From the NCBI RefSeq assembly GCF_013520985.1, contig NZ_JACDTY010000021.1, forward strand, positions 30,742-94,741: 64,000 nt of DNA. Reading direction: 5' to 3'. The stretch's first letter is position 1. Every line of letters starts with the position of its first letter. The position numbers were made by a program, and so were the translations under genes. The stretch comes from Mesorhizobium neociceri (GTDB taxonomy: Bacteria > Pseudomonadota > Alphaproteobacteria > Rhizobiales > Rhizobiaceae). Below are positions 55,222 through 63,728 of this stretch, one piece after another. The notes below the pieces were generated by a model. It made no database searches and had not been told where the DNA came from. It saw only the letters and a list, made by a program, of their open reading frames with translations.

Positions 55222-56721
55222 ATGACAGGTTTTGAACGTGGCTCGCGGGCCGCGAGGCGGACGCTTGCGCCTATACTTACCGCCGCCGTGCTCTCCGGCT
55301 GCGTCGTCGGCCCGGACTACCAGAAGCCGTTTCTGGCAATGCCCGCAGCATGGAGCGACCAGAAATCGTCCAAACCGGCCAGGCCGCCGCAACTGTCGCA
55401 ATGGTGGCAGCGGCTGCGCGATCCGGAGCTGGACAGCCTTGTCGAGGAAGCGGTTGCCGGCAATCTCGATGTCGCAACCGCCAAGGCCAAGATCCGCCAG
55501 GCGCGCGCCAGCTACCGCCAGAGTGCCGGGACTTTGTTCCCCACGGCCGACGGCAGCGGCTCCGCCACCCGCAACAAGACCGCAGCGACCACGGAAGGCG
55601 GCGCCGCCAGCGATGCCTACAGCTATTACCAGGCCGGCTTCGACGCCAGCTGGGAACTCGATCTGTTCGGCGCCAACCGCAGAGGCGTCGAGGCGGCCCG
55701 CTATGGCGTGGACGCTTCCGAGCAGGAGCTGCGCTCGACGCTGCTGACCCTGGTCGGCGACATCGCCTCCTACTATGCGCAGGCGCGCGGTTACCAGGCC
55801 CGTATCCAGCTGGCCTGGCGCACGGCCACATCGCAGCAGCAGACTGCCGCGCTCACCCGCACCATGCTGCTGGCCGGAACGGCGACGGCGGCCGATGTCG
55901 CCAAGGCCCAGGGACAGGCAAGCGCCACCGAGGCCGATGTGCCGACACTGGAGGCCAGTTACGCTGAAGCCGTGCACCGGCTTTCCGTGCTCACCGGCCG
56001 CCCGCCGGCGGCGCTGAACGAACGGCTGAAGCGCGGCGCGCCGATCCCGACGCCGCGCCTGCCGCTGCCGACCGGCATTCCGGCCGACATCCTGCTGACC
56101 CGGCCCGACGTGCGCATGGCCGAGCGGCAATACGCCCAATACACCGCCAACGTCGGCCAGGCCGAGGCGGCCCGCTATCCCGCGGTCAGCCTGACCGGCA
56201 ATATCGACACCTCCGCCTTCAAGCTCGGCGACCTCGGCAAGAATTCCACCATCGGCTGGTCGTTCGGGCCGACGCTCAGCATGCCGCTCTTCAATGCCGG
56301 GCAGCTGAAGGCCGCGGCCGACGTCGCCAGGGCCGAGCGCGATCAGTATTTCATCGCCTACAAGGCGTCCGTGCTGACGGCACTCGAAGACGTCGAAAAT
56401 GCCATCGTTGCGCTGCGCCAGGAGCGCATCCGCAACGGCAAGCTCGCGGCCTCGGTGAAATCCTATGGCGAGGCCGCAAATCTCGAGCGCACGCTGTTCA
56501 AGGCAGGCGAAGCCAGCCTTCTCGATGTGCTGGATGCGGAGCGTTCGCTCTATTCGGCCGAGGACGATCTCTTGCAAAGTCGCATTGCCATCGCCACCGA
56601 CTATGTCGCGCTCAACAAGGCGCTCGGTGGTGGCTGGGACGGCACGATCGACAGCGCAAAACCCGAGATCGTCGCCGCCAAGACCGGTCCACGGCTGGCG
56701 TCGGCGCCCACCACGCAGTGA
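55222..56721 (+). CDS. outer-membrane efflux lipoprotein (OprM/NodT family)
   Basis: The 499-residue product has a lipobox (AAVLSGC) followed by VVGPDYQKP, the typical opening of NodT/OprM proteins, then two TolC-like repeats (SYRQSAGTLFPTADG and WELDLFGANRRGVEAAR; later VSLTGNIDTSAFKLGD and FGPTLSMPLFNAGQLKAA). It forms the outer-membrane duct for the pump upstream, 10 nt away. Confidence 0.95.
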   Translation: MTGFERGSRAARRTLAPILTAAVLSGCVVGPDYQKPFLAMPAAWSDQKSSKPARPPQLSQWWQRLRDPELDSLVEEAVAGNLDVATAKAKIRQARASYRQSAGTLFPTADGSGSATRNKTAATTEGGAASDAYSYYQAGFDASWELDLFGANRRGVEAARYGVDASEQELRSTLLTLVGDIASYYAQARGYQARIQLAWRTATSQQQTAALTRTMLLAGTATAADVAKAQGQASATEADVPTLEASYAEAVHRLSVLTGRPPAALNERLKRGAPIPTPRLPLPTGIPADILLTRPDVRMAERQYAQYTANVGQAEAARYPAVSLTGNIDTSAFKLGDLGKNSTIGWSFGPTLSMPLFNAGQLKAAADVARAERDQYFIAYKASVLTALEDVENAIVALRQERIRNGKLAASVKSYGEAANLERTLFKAGEASLLDVLDAERSLYSAEDDLLQSRIAIATDYVALNKALGGGWDGTIDSAKPEIVAAKTGPRLASAPTTQ

Positions 56722-56743
56722 TGAGCGTGTCAGTGTGCTCTAC

Positions 56744-57031
56744 TTAGAGGCGGGTGCGCGTCTGGCGCTGTCCTGGTACGGCATCGTCCGCCTTGAAATG
56801 CATCTCGTCCTGGACGGCGGCAAAAAACCGGCGGACATCGTTGGCCGCCGAAGCCGTATCGCTGCCGGCCGCGACCGCCTTGTCGAGGAGTTCGCGCGCC
56901 GTGGCCTTCCAGAAGGAATTGGCTGTGTCGCCATGCAGCCTGCCCAGCCTTGCCGCCACCTCGCGCACCAGCGTGGTCTGCCGGTCCAGCGGAAAGGCGC
57001 GCACATTTGCTGAGGACATATTCTGCACCAT
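56744..57031 (-). CDS. DUF6074-like small protein
   Basis: The 95-residue product contains FPLDRQTTLVREVAARL, then SFWKATARELLDKAVAAGSD and VRRFFAAVQDEMH, a helical pattern I associate with the small DUF6074 family of Hyphomicrobiales. There are no catalytic residues or membrane segments. The start is uncertain: ATG 57031 or ATG 57019, neither with a good ribosome-binding site. It is convergent with the efflux operon. The family match is from memory. Confidence 0.65.
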   Translation of the reverse strand: MVQNMSSANVRAFPLDRQTTLVREVAARLGRLHGDTANSFWKATARELLDKAVAAGSDTASAANDVRRFFAAVQDEMHFKADDAVPGQRQTRTRL

Positions 57032-57166
57032 GACACTGACGCAACGAATCAGACGCTGCTCTATGCCGTCATGACTAGCTGTGAAGTCGGAAACGGAACC
57101 TTAACGCTGCGGAGTCCGCGCCGATTCTGGCGAGTCGGTTGGTCGGCCTTCAGGTCGAACAGAACT

Positions 57167-57463
57167 CTAAATCCGCAGACCCCTCGCCTCGCCGCCTCGC
57201 TTGGCCGTCACCATCATGTCCCTGGCCAGCAGGCCACTGACCCGGCAAAACGCCATGAAGGCGCGGCAGGCATCCTCGGTCTTGACCACGTCCACAGTGG
57301 CGCCGAAGCAGGCGTTGAACGCCGCCTCGTAGACCTTGCCCTGTCGCTTCTTTGGCCAGTCATGCAGGACATCCAGCGCCTGTTCGACGCTGTAGATCTC
57401 CTCTACCGGCAGCCCGGGCGCAGGCGCGATACGCACCGGCACCTCGAATTGCAATCTGTCCAT
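57167..57463 (-). CDS. DUF982 family protein
   Basis: From the ATG at 57463 (GGGAG 8 nt upstream) the product has 98 residues and matches DUF982: FEVPVRI, then YSVEQALDVLHDWPKKRQGK, YEAAFNACFGA and ACRAFMAFCRVSGLLA. DUF982 proteins are short, numerous and uncharacterised in rhizobia, with many copies per genome. A longer upstream frame exists but has no support. The 318 bp between its start and map shows nothing I can support. Confidence 0.88.
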   Translation of the reverse strand: MDRLQFEVPVRIAPAPGLPVEEIYSVEQALDVLHDWPKKRQGKVYEAAFNACFGATVDVVKTEDACRAFMAFCRVSGLLARDMMVTAKRGGEARGLRI

Positions 57464-57781
57464 TTCCAAGTCTCCCGAACTGGCGTCGACCACAGCAACG
57501 CCGTTCGTCGTCAAAAGTTGCTTTGAGTGCTTGTCGCGCAAAAATGTGTCGTCACTGCGGTCGCCACAAGTAAGCCGGCCACGGCGTATCTGCCGAGTGA
57601 TCCGTGCAACGTCGGCTTTGCGGCTCAACAGCCAAGCAAGGCCACTCAAACACCGAATATCGCCGGCGCGAGCCCCTCGCCGGCAGTTCTTCCTTGAACC
57701 TTGCGGCTTCCAGTGCCAAATCTGGAGAGATTTTCGACCGGGCTGATATGCATTGCCCGCTTACAGGCAAAAACGGACACT

Positions 57782-58615
57782 ATGGTCACCTATCTCGACG
57801 CCGCCACGGCACCCCTCAGGAACACCGGCCAGATCCGCCTCTACGGCGAGGAAGGCTTTGCCGGCATGCGCAAGGCCTGCGATCTCACCGCACGCTGCCT
57901 CGACGAGCTGGTGCCGATGGTCCAGCCGGGCGTCACCACCGAGACCATCGACCGTTTCGTCTTCGAATACGGCATGGACCATGGCGCGCTGCCGGCAACG
58001 CTCAACTATCGCGGCTACACCAAATCGTCCTGCACCTCGATCAATCATGTCGTCTGCCATGGCATTCCCGACAACAAGCCGTTGAAGGACGGTGACATCG
58101 TCAACATCGATGTCACCTACATCCTCGACGGCTGGCACGGCGATTCCTCGCGCATGTATCCGGTGGGCACCATCAAGCGCGCCGCCGAACGCCTGCTCGA
58201 AGTCACCCATGAATGCCTGATGCGCGGCATCGCGGCGGTCAGGCCCGGCGCCCGCACCGGCGCCATTGGCGCCGCCATCCAGACCTTTGCCGAGGCCGAA
58301 CGCTGCTCGGTGGTGCGCGATTTCTGCGGCCACGGCGTCGGCCAGCTGTTCCACGACGCGCCCAACATCCTGCACTACGGCACATCAAGCGAAGGCGTCG
58401 AGATGCGGCCGGGCATGATCTTCACCATCGAGCCGATGATCAACCTCGGCCGACCGCATGTGAAAGTGCTGTCGGATGGCTGGACGGCGGTAACGCGCGA
58501 CCGCTCGCTGTCGGCGCAATACGAACACACGATCGGCGTCACCGACAATGGCTGCGAGATCTTTACGCTGTCGCCAAACAAGCTCGACCGCCCCGGCCTG
58601 CCGGCCATCAGCTAG
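57782..58615 (+). CDS. map: type I methionine aminopeptidase
   Basis: The 277-residue product has all five metal ligands at the family spacing: Asp110, Asp121 (in NIDVTYILDGWHGD), His184 (GHGVGQLFH), Glu217 (TIEPMI) and Glu248 (YEHTIGV). It removes the initiator methionine from nascent proteins. The ATG at 57782 gives the standard N-terminus; longer frames upstream are unsupported. Its last codons are duplicated 1.37 kb downstream, past the AraC-cupin pair. Confidence 0.97.
   Translation: MVTYLDAATAPLRNTGQIRLYGEEGFAGMRKACDLTARCLDELVPMVQPGVTTETIDRFVFEYGMDHGALPATLNYRGYTKSSCTSINHVVCHGIPDNKPLKDGDIVNIDVTYILDGWHGDSSRMYPVGTIKRAAERLLEVTHECLMRGIAAVRPGARTGAIGAAIQTFAEAERCSVVRDFCGHGVGQLFHDAPNILHYGTSSEGVEMRPGMIFTIEPMINLGRPHVKVLSDGWTAVTRDRSLSAQYEHTIGVTDNGCEIFTLSPNKLDRPGLPAIS
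58554..58594 (+). repeat. direct repeat copy 1 (inside the map 3' end)
   Basis: GCGAGATCTTTACGCTGTCG and the following 20 bases up to GACCGCCC match copy 2 at 59924-59964 with one mismatch over 40 bp. It is the coding sequence for the last part of map. Confidence 0.9.
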
Positions 58616-58644
58616 GCTTCACATCGCGGCTGGAGGCCGTTGTG

Positions 58645-59454
58645 CTACCGGCCCGAGTGAAGCAGCCGCGCCTGACCGGGCGTAATGCCGAACAGCGCGC
58701 GAAATGCAGCACCGAAGGCGGGAACGCTGTCGAAACCGGCCGTGGCGGCGGCCTTGGTTGGATGAGCGCCGGTCACCAGCGAATTCAACGCTGCGGTCAG
58801 GCGGGCTTGCTGACGCCACTGGCGAAAGCTCAGTCCGGTTTGCGCTCGAAACATGCGCGCCAGGGTTCGGCTCGAAGCATTTGCCACGTCGCCCCACGCT
58901 TCCAGATTTCTTGGGTCGTGCGGGCATTCCAGCAATGCGCAGGCCACCCGCAGCAGGCGCGCATCGCCAGGCATCGGCAGACCGAGCGGCAGCGGCGTCG
59001 CCCTGCCGATCTCATCGAGCGCGAGTTCGGCAAGATGATAGCCGCGTCCGTCGGGGTCCCACTCCACCGGCTCCGCACAGGCGGCCAGGATCACTTCGCG
59101 CAGCAGGCCGGACACAGAGATGACCTTCGGCGCTTGCGCGACCCGTGTCGCGGCATCTTCTCTCATGAACAGCGCGCGCATGGCCACCGGCCCATCCATG
59201 CTGATGGCGTGCGCGGCGTCGGCCGGGACAAACAGTCCCGTTGTCGGTGGAACCAGGTAATTCCAGCCTTGCATGTCCACCCGCATGACCCCGGAAACCG
59301 CGTAGAGCAGCTGGGCGCGCGGATGACTGTGCATCCCCGACGAAAGCCCGGACGGATAATCGCAGGCAAAGCCGACGATCGGCCGCGGCGCGGTCTCGAA
59401 TGGCAGGATTTCAGCCTGTCTCGTTGGCGACAGGAAATGGCCGGTTATCTTCAT
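58645..59454 (-). CDS. AraC-family transcriptional regulator with N-terminal cupin domain
   Basis: The 269-residue product has an N-terminal sensor cupin (SHPRAQLLYAVSGVMRVD, VPADAAHAISM) and a C-terminal double HTH (NASSRTLARMFRAQTGLSF, then FDSVPAFGAAFRALFGITPG). It is divergent from a small cupin gene 61 bp away, its likely target. Both are bracketed by the 40-bp direct repeat of the map end. Confidence 0.93.
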   Translation of the reverse strand: MKITGHFLSPTRQAEILPFETAPRPIVGFACDYPSGLSSGMHSHPRAQLLYAVSGVMRVDMQGWNYLVPPTTGLFVPADAAHAISMDGPVAMRALFMREDAATRVAQAPKVISVSGLLREVILAACAEPVEWDPDGRGYHLAELALDEIGRATPLPLGLPMPGDARLLRVACALLECPHDPRNLEAWGDVANASSRTLARMFRAQTGLSFRQWRQQARLTAALNSLVTGAHPTKAAATAGFDSVPAFGAAFRALFGITPGQARLLHSGR

Positions 59455-59515
59455 TCGACCAGAATAAACTAAGGCCAGTTTCCCTCAAGGGATGCAGGTT
59501 CAGGGAGGAATTGCC

Positions 59516-59908
59516 ATGGATAGAGGCCTATTCCAGCAAATCGGCTTCGTGAAAGCAGACCAGCTCGTCGATGGCCCGCTCACGCCCGGCCAGAACAGAA
59601 AGAAGGCGCTGGAAACTGGCCCGCTGTGGGTCGGTCAATGCCACGTCACAGCGCTCGACGCGCCAAGCCAGTGGCATCACCATCAGGAGTTCGACAGCGT
59701 CATGTACATGCTGTCAGGACGTATTCGCGTCGATTACGGGCGGGACGGCAAGGAGTCCTTCGAGATCGGCAAGGGCGATTACGCCTATTTCCCCCGACGC
59801 GCGATCCACCGCTGCCAGATTATCGAAGGTGGCGATGACGTCCACTATGTCTTCGTCCGGGTCGGCGAAGGCGAAACCGTCGTCAATGTCGACGGCCCCG
59901 GCAGATAG
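59516..59908 (+). CDS. small cupin-domain protein
   Basis: The 130-residue product (ATG 59516 after AGGGAGGA) is a single cupin barrel with metal-type residues in QWHHHQEFDSVMYMLSGRI, and FPRRAIHRCQI in the second motif. Small cupins of this kind are isomerases, dioxygenases or ligand binders; the reaction is unknown. It is divergent from the AraC regulator and ends 15 bp before direct-repeat copy 2. Confidence 0.88.
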   Translation: MDRGLFQQIGFVKADQLVDGPLTPGQNRKKALETGPLWVGQCHVTALDAPSQWHHHQEFDSVMYMLSGRIRVDYGRDGKESFEIGKGDYAYFPRRAIHRCQIIEGGDDVHYVFVRVGEGETVVNVDGPGR

Positions 59909-59923
59909 GCCGATTGGCCGGCA

Positions 59924-59964
59924 GCGAGATCTTTACCCTGTCGCCAAACAAGCTCGACCGCCCT
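59924..59964 (+). repeat. direct repeat copy 2 (intergenic duplicate of the map 3' end)
   Basis: The sequence from GCGAGATCTTTACC to GACCGCCC matches copy 1 at 58554-58594 with one mismatch over 40 bp. Here it is non-coding, between the cupin gene and the convergent SDR gene. Confidence 0.9.
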
Positions 59965-60032
59965 GACCCGAGGGCCAGAGCGGTCGAGATATCGAGCCGA
60001 TTGATGGCCTGTGGACTGAGACCCCCGTCGCC

Positions 60033-60935
60033 TCAGCCGACAACAGCCGGGTGAAGCAGGTCTTCCAGGCCGATGTTGCGGTAGATCTCCCGGCGCACCC
60101 GGTCGGCAACGCCGTTGACGATCTCGGCGCCGTCCTGTGACGGGTCGACATGGACGCGGAACGGCCGCTTGCCAAACGGCATGTCCACGACGCGAACGAT
60201 CTCGCGCGCCACTTCCGACGGATCGGCGTCGGCGGGCTCGAGGCCGGCCAGCCCCTTCAGCGCCCGATCAGCGATTCCGGCGTAAGGCCCCGTTTCATAT
60301 TCGGCCGCCCGCGCCGCATCGGACGGCTTGCCGGAATGGGCGAAGTGATTGGTGCCCTTGGTGAAGGCACCGGGAACCATGATGGTGGTTTCTATGCCCC
60401 ACAGAGCGAGCTCGGTGGAGTAGGACACAGCCAGCGCATCCATCGCGGCCTTGGCGGCAAAGTAAGGCGCCAGGAACGGCGGGGTACCGCCGCGTGTCGA
60501 GGACGAACCGACCCAGACCAGCAGGCCCTTGCCTTGCCCGCGCAGATGCGGAAGTGCGGCGCGATTGACCCGCTGAGACCCCAGAACGTTGCCGTCGTAC
60601 TGCTGGATGAACTGGTCGGGGGTAAAAGCCTCGGCGGGGCCGAACACCATATGACCGGCGTTGTGGACGATGACATCCAGCCTTCCCGCATCGGCAATGA
60701 TGTGGGCGATGCCGGCCTGCGCCGAGGCGTCCGATTGCACGTCGAGTTCAGCGGTACGCAGATCGGCCTTGTGCTCAGTGGCCCAGCCGGCAACAGCCGC
60801 GACCTGTGGCGCATTGCGCCCGGTGGTCTCGCGCATCGTGGCGTAGACGGTGTGGCCGGCTTCGGCCAGCGACTTGGCGGTCATCAGGCCGAAGCCCGAG
60901 GACGCGCCGGTGACGAGAATAACGAATTTGGACAT
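60033..60935 (-). CDS. short-chain dehydrogenase/reductase
   Basis: The 300-residue product has the NAD(P)-binding TGASSGFG, the NAG motif in VHNAGHMVFGPAEAF, catalytic Ser in GSSSTRGG and Tyr-x-x-x-Lys in YFAAK. It is a classical SDR, possibly acting on a small alcohol or ketone. It is followed on the minus strand by nothing until the direct repeat, and preceded by a second SDR gene 59 bp upstream, so the two may be co-transcribed. Confidence 0.93.
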   Translation of the reverse strand: MSKFVILVTGASSGFGLMTAKSLAEAGHTVYATMRETTGRNAPQVAAVAGWATEHKADLRTAELDVQSDASAQAGIAHIIADAGRLDVIVHNAGHMVFGPAEAFTPDQFIQQYDGNVLGSQRVNRAALPHLRGQGKGLLVWVGSSSTRGGTPPFLAPYFAAKAAMDALAVSYSTELALWGIETTIMVPGAFTKGTNHFAHSGKPSDAARAAEYETGPYAGIADRALKGLAGLEPADADPSEVAREIVRVVDMPFGKRPFRVHVDPSQDGAEIVNGVADRVRREIYRNIGLEDLLHPAVVG

Positions 60936-60994
60936 GACGATGGTTCCTTGATTGAAGTTGATTGAAGCGGTTTAGGGTTGCTGGGCCGGCCGGA

Positions 60995-61735
60995 TCAGAT
61001 GATCCCGCCATTGGCCCGCAGGGTCTGGCCATTAATCCAGGCGCCGTCCGGGCCGGCGAGGAAGGCGACCGCGTCGGCGATATCCTTAGGCTGGCCGAGG
61101 CGTTCGAGTGGAGCCAATTTGGCCAGGCGATCGACGAGGTCCTGCGGCTTGCCGTCGAGGAACAGCTTGGTTGCCGTCGGCCCTGGCGCAATCGCGTTGA
61201 CCGTGATGTTGCGGCCGCGCAATTCCTTGGCAAGCACGCTGGTCATCGCCTCGACCGCGGCCTTGGTGGCGGCGTAGACGCCATAGGTCGGCTGCAGCAG
61301 GCCGACGACGCTGGAGGAGAAATTCACGATCCGGCCGCCGTCGCGCAGTCGCTTCGCTGCTTCGCGCAATGTGTTGAAGGTGCCCTTGAGATTGACGGCG
61401 ATCGTGCGGTCGAACAGCGCATCGTCGCTGTCGGCGATGGTGGCGAGGTTCATGATGCCGGCATTGTTGATCAGCACGTCGATACCGCCGAAGGCGGTTT
61501 CGACCGTGTCGAACATGCGGACGACAGCGGCGGCGTCCGAGATGTCGGCCTTGGCCGCCACCGCCCTGCCCCCGGCCGCTTCGATCCTGGCGACAACCGC
61601 CTCTGCGGCAGCCGCATTGCCGGCATAGTTCACCACGACGGTGAAGCCGTCCCTGGCGAGGCGTTCGGCGACGGCGGCGCCGATGCCGCCCGAGGCGCCG
61701 GTGACGATGGCGATTTTGCTGATTTGGTTGGTCAT
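60995..61735 (-). CDS. short-chain dehydrogenase/reductase, FabG-like
   Basis: From the ATG at 61735 (AGGAG 8 nt upstream) the product has 246 residues with TGASGGIG, INNAGIM, Ser in NFSSSVVG, and YAATK, plus VNAIAPGPTATKLF. It is a classical SDR close to FabG-like ketoreductases; many relatives reduce small ketones. It is divergent from a LysR gene and probably under its control. Confidence 0.93.
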   Translation of the reverse strand: MTNQISKIAIVTGASGGIGAAVAERLARDGFTVVVNYAGNAAAAEAVVARIEAAGGRAVAAKADISDAAAVVRMFDTVETAFGGIDVLINNAGIMNLATIADSDDALFDRTIAVNLKGTFNTLREAAKRLRDGGRIVNFSSSVVGLLQPTYGVYAATKAAVEAMTSVLAKELRGRNITVNAIAPGPTATKLFLDGKPQDLVDRLAKLAPLERLGQPKDIADAVAFLAGPDGAWINGQTLRANGGII

Positions 61736-61825
61736 GGTCTGTCTCCTGTCGGATGCCGTTGATCGGCTGACAACAAGATGCGCCTTCCCGCATCGCGGAT
61801 AATCAGGCATAATCCGACATCATCA

Positions 61826-61839
61826 TTCGAAAGTTCGAA
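61826..61839. promoter_or_regulatory. palindromic operator candidate just before the LysR start
   Basis: TTCGAA-AG-TTCGAA lies 2 bp before the LysR ATG and 90 bp before the divergent SDR start. Each half is itself a palindrome. It sits where the ribosome-binding site should be. Confidence 0.5.
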
Positions 61840-61841
61840 CA

Positions 61842-62744
61842 ATGGATCGCTTCGACGCCATGCGCGTCTTCATCCGCATCGTCGAGCGGCGCAGCTTCAC
61901 CAAGGCCGCCGACGATCTTGGTCTGCCCCGCTCATCCGTCACTGATGCAGTGAAGGGGCTGGAGGCGCGGCTGGGTGTGCGGCTGCTGCAGCGCACGACC
62001 CGTCAAGTCAGTCCGACACTGGATGGCGAAGCCTATTATCAACGCTGCGTCAGCCTGGTTGCCGATCTTGAAGACGCCGAGGGGGCCTTTGTCGGCGCCA
62101 AGCCGTCGGGCCTGGTCCGCGTCGACATGCACGGGACCCAGGCGCGGTATTTCCTGCTGCCAGGCCTGCCCCGCTTTCGTGAGCTGTATCCGGATATCAG
62201 GCTGCATATCAGCGAGATGCACCAGCCGATGGATATGATCCGTGAAGGGTTCGACTGCCTTCTGCGCGCCGGCGAACTGGCCGACAGTCCGTTGATCAAG
62301 CGGCGCCTGGCGACGTTGGAAAGGGGCACCTTCGCCAGCCCTGACTACCTCAGCCGCTTCGGCACGCCGCAGACGCCCGATGATCTGGAGGGACACGAAA
62401 TGGTCGGCCTGATGGCGCCGGACGCAGCCGAGATCATCCCACTCGTCTTCGTCGTCGACGGCAAGATCCGCCAGTTCACCTTGCCCGCCATGGTCACGGT
62501 GACCGGCCCGGAGACCAATGTCGCTTCCGCATGCTTGGGCCTCGGGCTGATCCAGGTGCCACGCTACCGGGTCGTCTCGGAACTGGCGAGCGGCGCGCTG
62601 GTCGAGGTGCTCGCCGGCTTTCCACCCTCGCCCTTGCCGGTGCACGTTCTCTATTCGCCAACGCGGCAATTGTCGCCGCGCCTGCGCGTGTTCATCGACT
62701 GGATGGCCCAACAGTTCCGCAATCGAACCGCGCCGGCGGAATGA
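61842..62744 (+). CDS. LysR-family transcriptional regulator
   Basis: The 300-residue product has the LysR HTH (AMRVFIRIVERRSFTKAADD, then LPRSSVTDAVKGLEARLGV) and an effector domain with ARYFLLPGLPRFRELYPDI. It belongs to the CrgA/DmlR-like group, which often controls a divergent oxidoreductase gene, as here. No ribosome-binding site is visible before the ATG. Confidence 0.94.
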   Translation: MDRFDAMRVFIRIVERRSFTKAADDLGLPRSSVTDAVKGLEARLGVRLLQRTTRQVSPTLDGEAYYQRCVSLVADLEDAEGAFVGAKPSGLVRVDMHGTQARYFLLPGLPRFRELYPDIRLHISEMHQPMDMIREGFDCLLRAGELADSPLIKRRLATLERGTFASPDYLSRFGTPQTPDDLEGHEMVGLMAPDAAEIIPLVFVVDGKIRQFTLPAMVTVTGPETNVASACLGLGLIQVPRYRVVSELASGALVEVLAGFPPSPLPVHVLYSPTRQLSPRLRVFIDWMAQQFRNRTAPAE

Positions 62745-62889
62745 AGCACCTCACGCCAGCTGCCTCATCCTCTGAGGCCTCGATACGGCAGACGCAGTCC
62801 GTTCACCGCCGGCCATACGCCCGCCGCCGAAAAGAACTCGACCTCCGGCTGCCTGTCGCTCTAATCTTGCCGAAACCTCGGGGGGATGG

Positions 62890-63657
62890 ATGGGGAAGAG
62901 TGGCGACGACGAGCGAGGCTTTTTCTCCGAGCGGTGGATTGAACCGCCGGCGAAGGACAAGGCGCCAAAAGACAAACCGACGGAGAAGCCGCACTATCAC
63001 GGCCATCGCGACCGCTTGCGCGACCGCTTCGTCGCCGGCGGCCCTGACGCCTTGCCCGACTACGAACTCCTTGAACTGCTGCTGTTTCGCCTGATCCCGC
63101 GCGTCGACACCAAGCCGATCGCCAAGGCGCTTTTGGCGCGTTTCGGTACTTTTGGCGAAGTGCTTGGCGCACCGGTGGCGCTGCTGCAGGAGGTGAAAGG
63201 CATCGGCCCCGCTGTGGCCGTCGATCTGAAAGTGATTGCCGCTGCCGCGCAGCGCATGGCGCGCACTGAGGTCCGCGACCGCGAGGTGCTGTCCAACTGG
63301 ACGCAGCTTCTTGCCTACTGCCGCTCGGCCATGGCGTTCGAGAACCGCGAACAGTTCCGCATCCTGTTTCTCGACAAGAAGAACGTGCTGATCGCCGACG
63401 AGGTGCAGCAGGTCGGCACCGTCGACCACACGCCGGTCTATCCGCGCGAAGTGATCAAGCGCGCGCTCGAACTCTCCGCCAGCGCCGTCATCCTGGTCCA
63501 CAACCACCCCTCAGGCGACCCGACGCCGTCGCGCGCCGACATCGAAATGACCAAACAGATCATCGACAGCGCCAAGCCGCTCGGCATCGCCGTCCATGAC
63601 CACATCATCATCGGCAAGAAGGGCAATGCCTCGATGAAGGGCCTGTTGCTGATCTGA
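62890..63657 (+). CDS. radC: RadC-family JAB1/MPN-like protein
   Basis: The 255-residue product has an N-terminal helix-hairpin-helix region (LLQEVKGIGPAVAVDLKVI) and a C-terminal JAMM metal domain with VHNHPSGDPTPSRAD, the expected His-x-His...Asp ligands. RadC proteins are named for DNA repair, but their actual role is unclear. The start (ATG 62890) follows a G-rich GGGGG. Confidence 0.92.
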   Translation: MGKSGDDERGFFSERWIEPPAKDKAPKDKPTEKPHYHGHRDRLRDRFVAGGPDALPDYELLELLLFRLIPRVDTKPIAKALLARFGTFGEVLGAPVALLQEVKGIGPAVAVDLKVIAAAAQRMARTEVRDREVLSNWTQLLAYCRSAMAFENREQFRILFLDKKNVLIADEVQQVGTVDHTPVYPREVIKRALELSASAVILVHNHPSGDPTPSRADIEMTKQIIDSAKPLGIAVHDHIIIGKKGNASMKGLLLI

Positions 63658-63728
63658 GCCAACGCGCCCCCCGGCGCCGTCAACCGGGATCGATCACCAG
63701 CTGTGGCGAAAGGGCCGGCCTGAACGCG

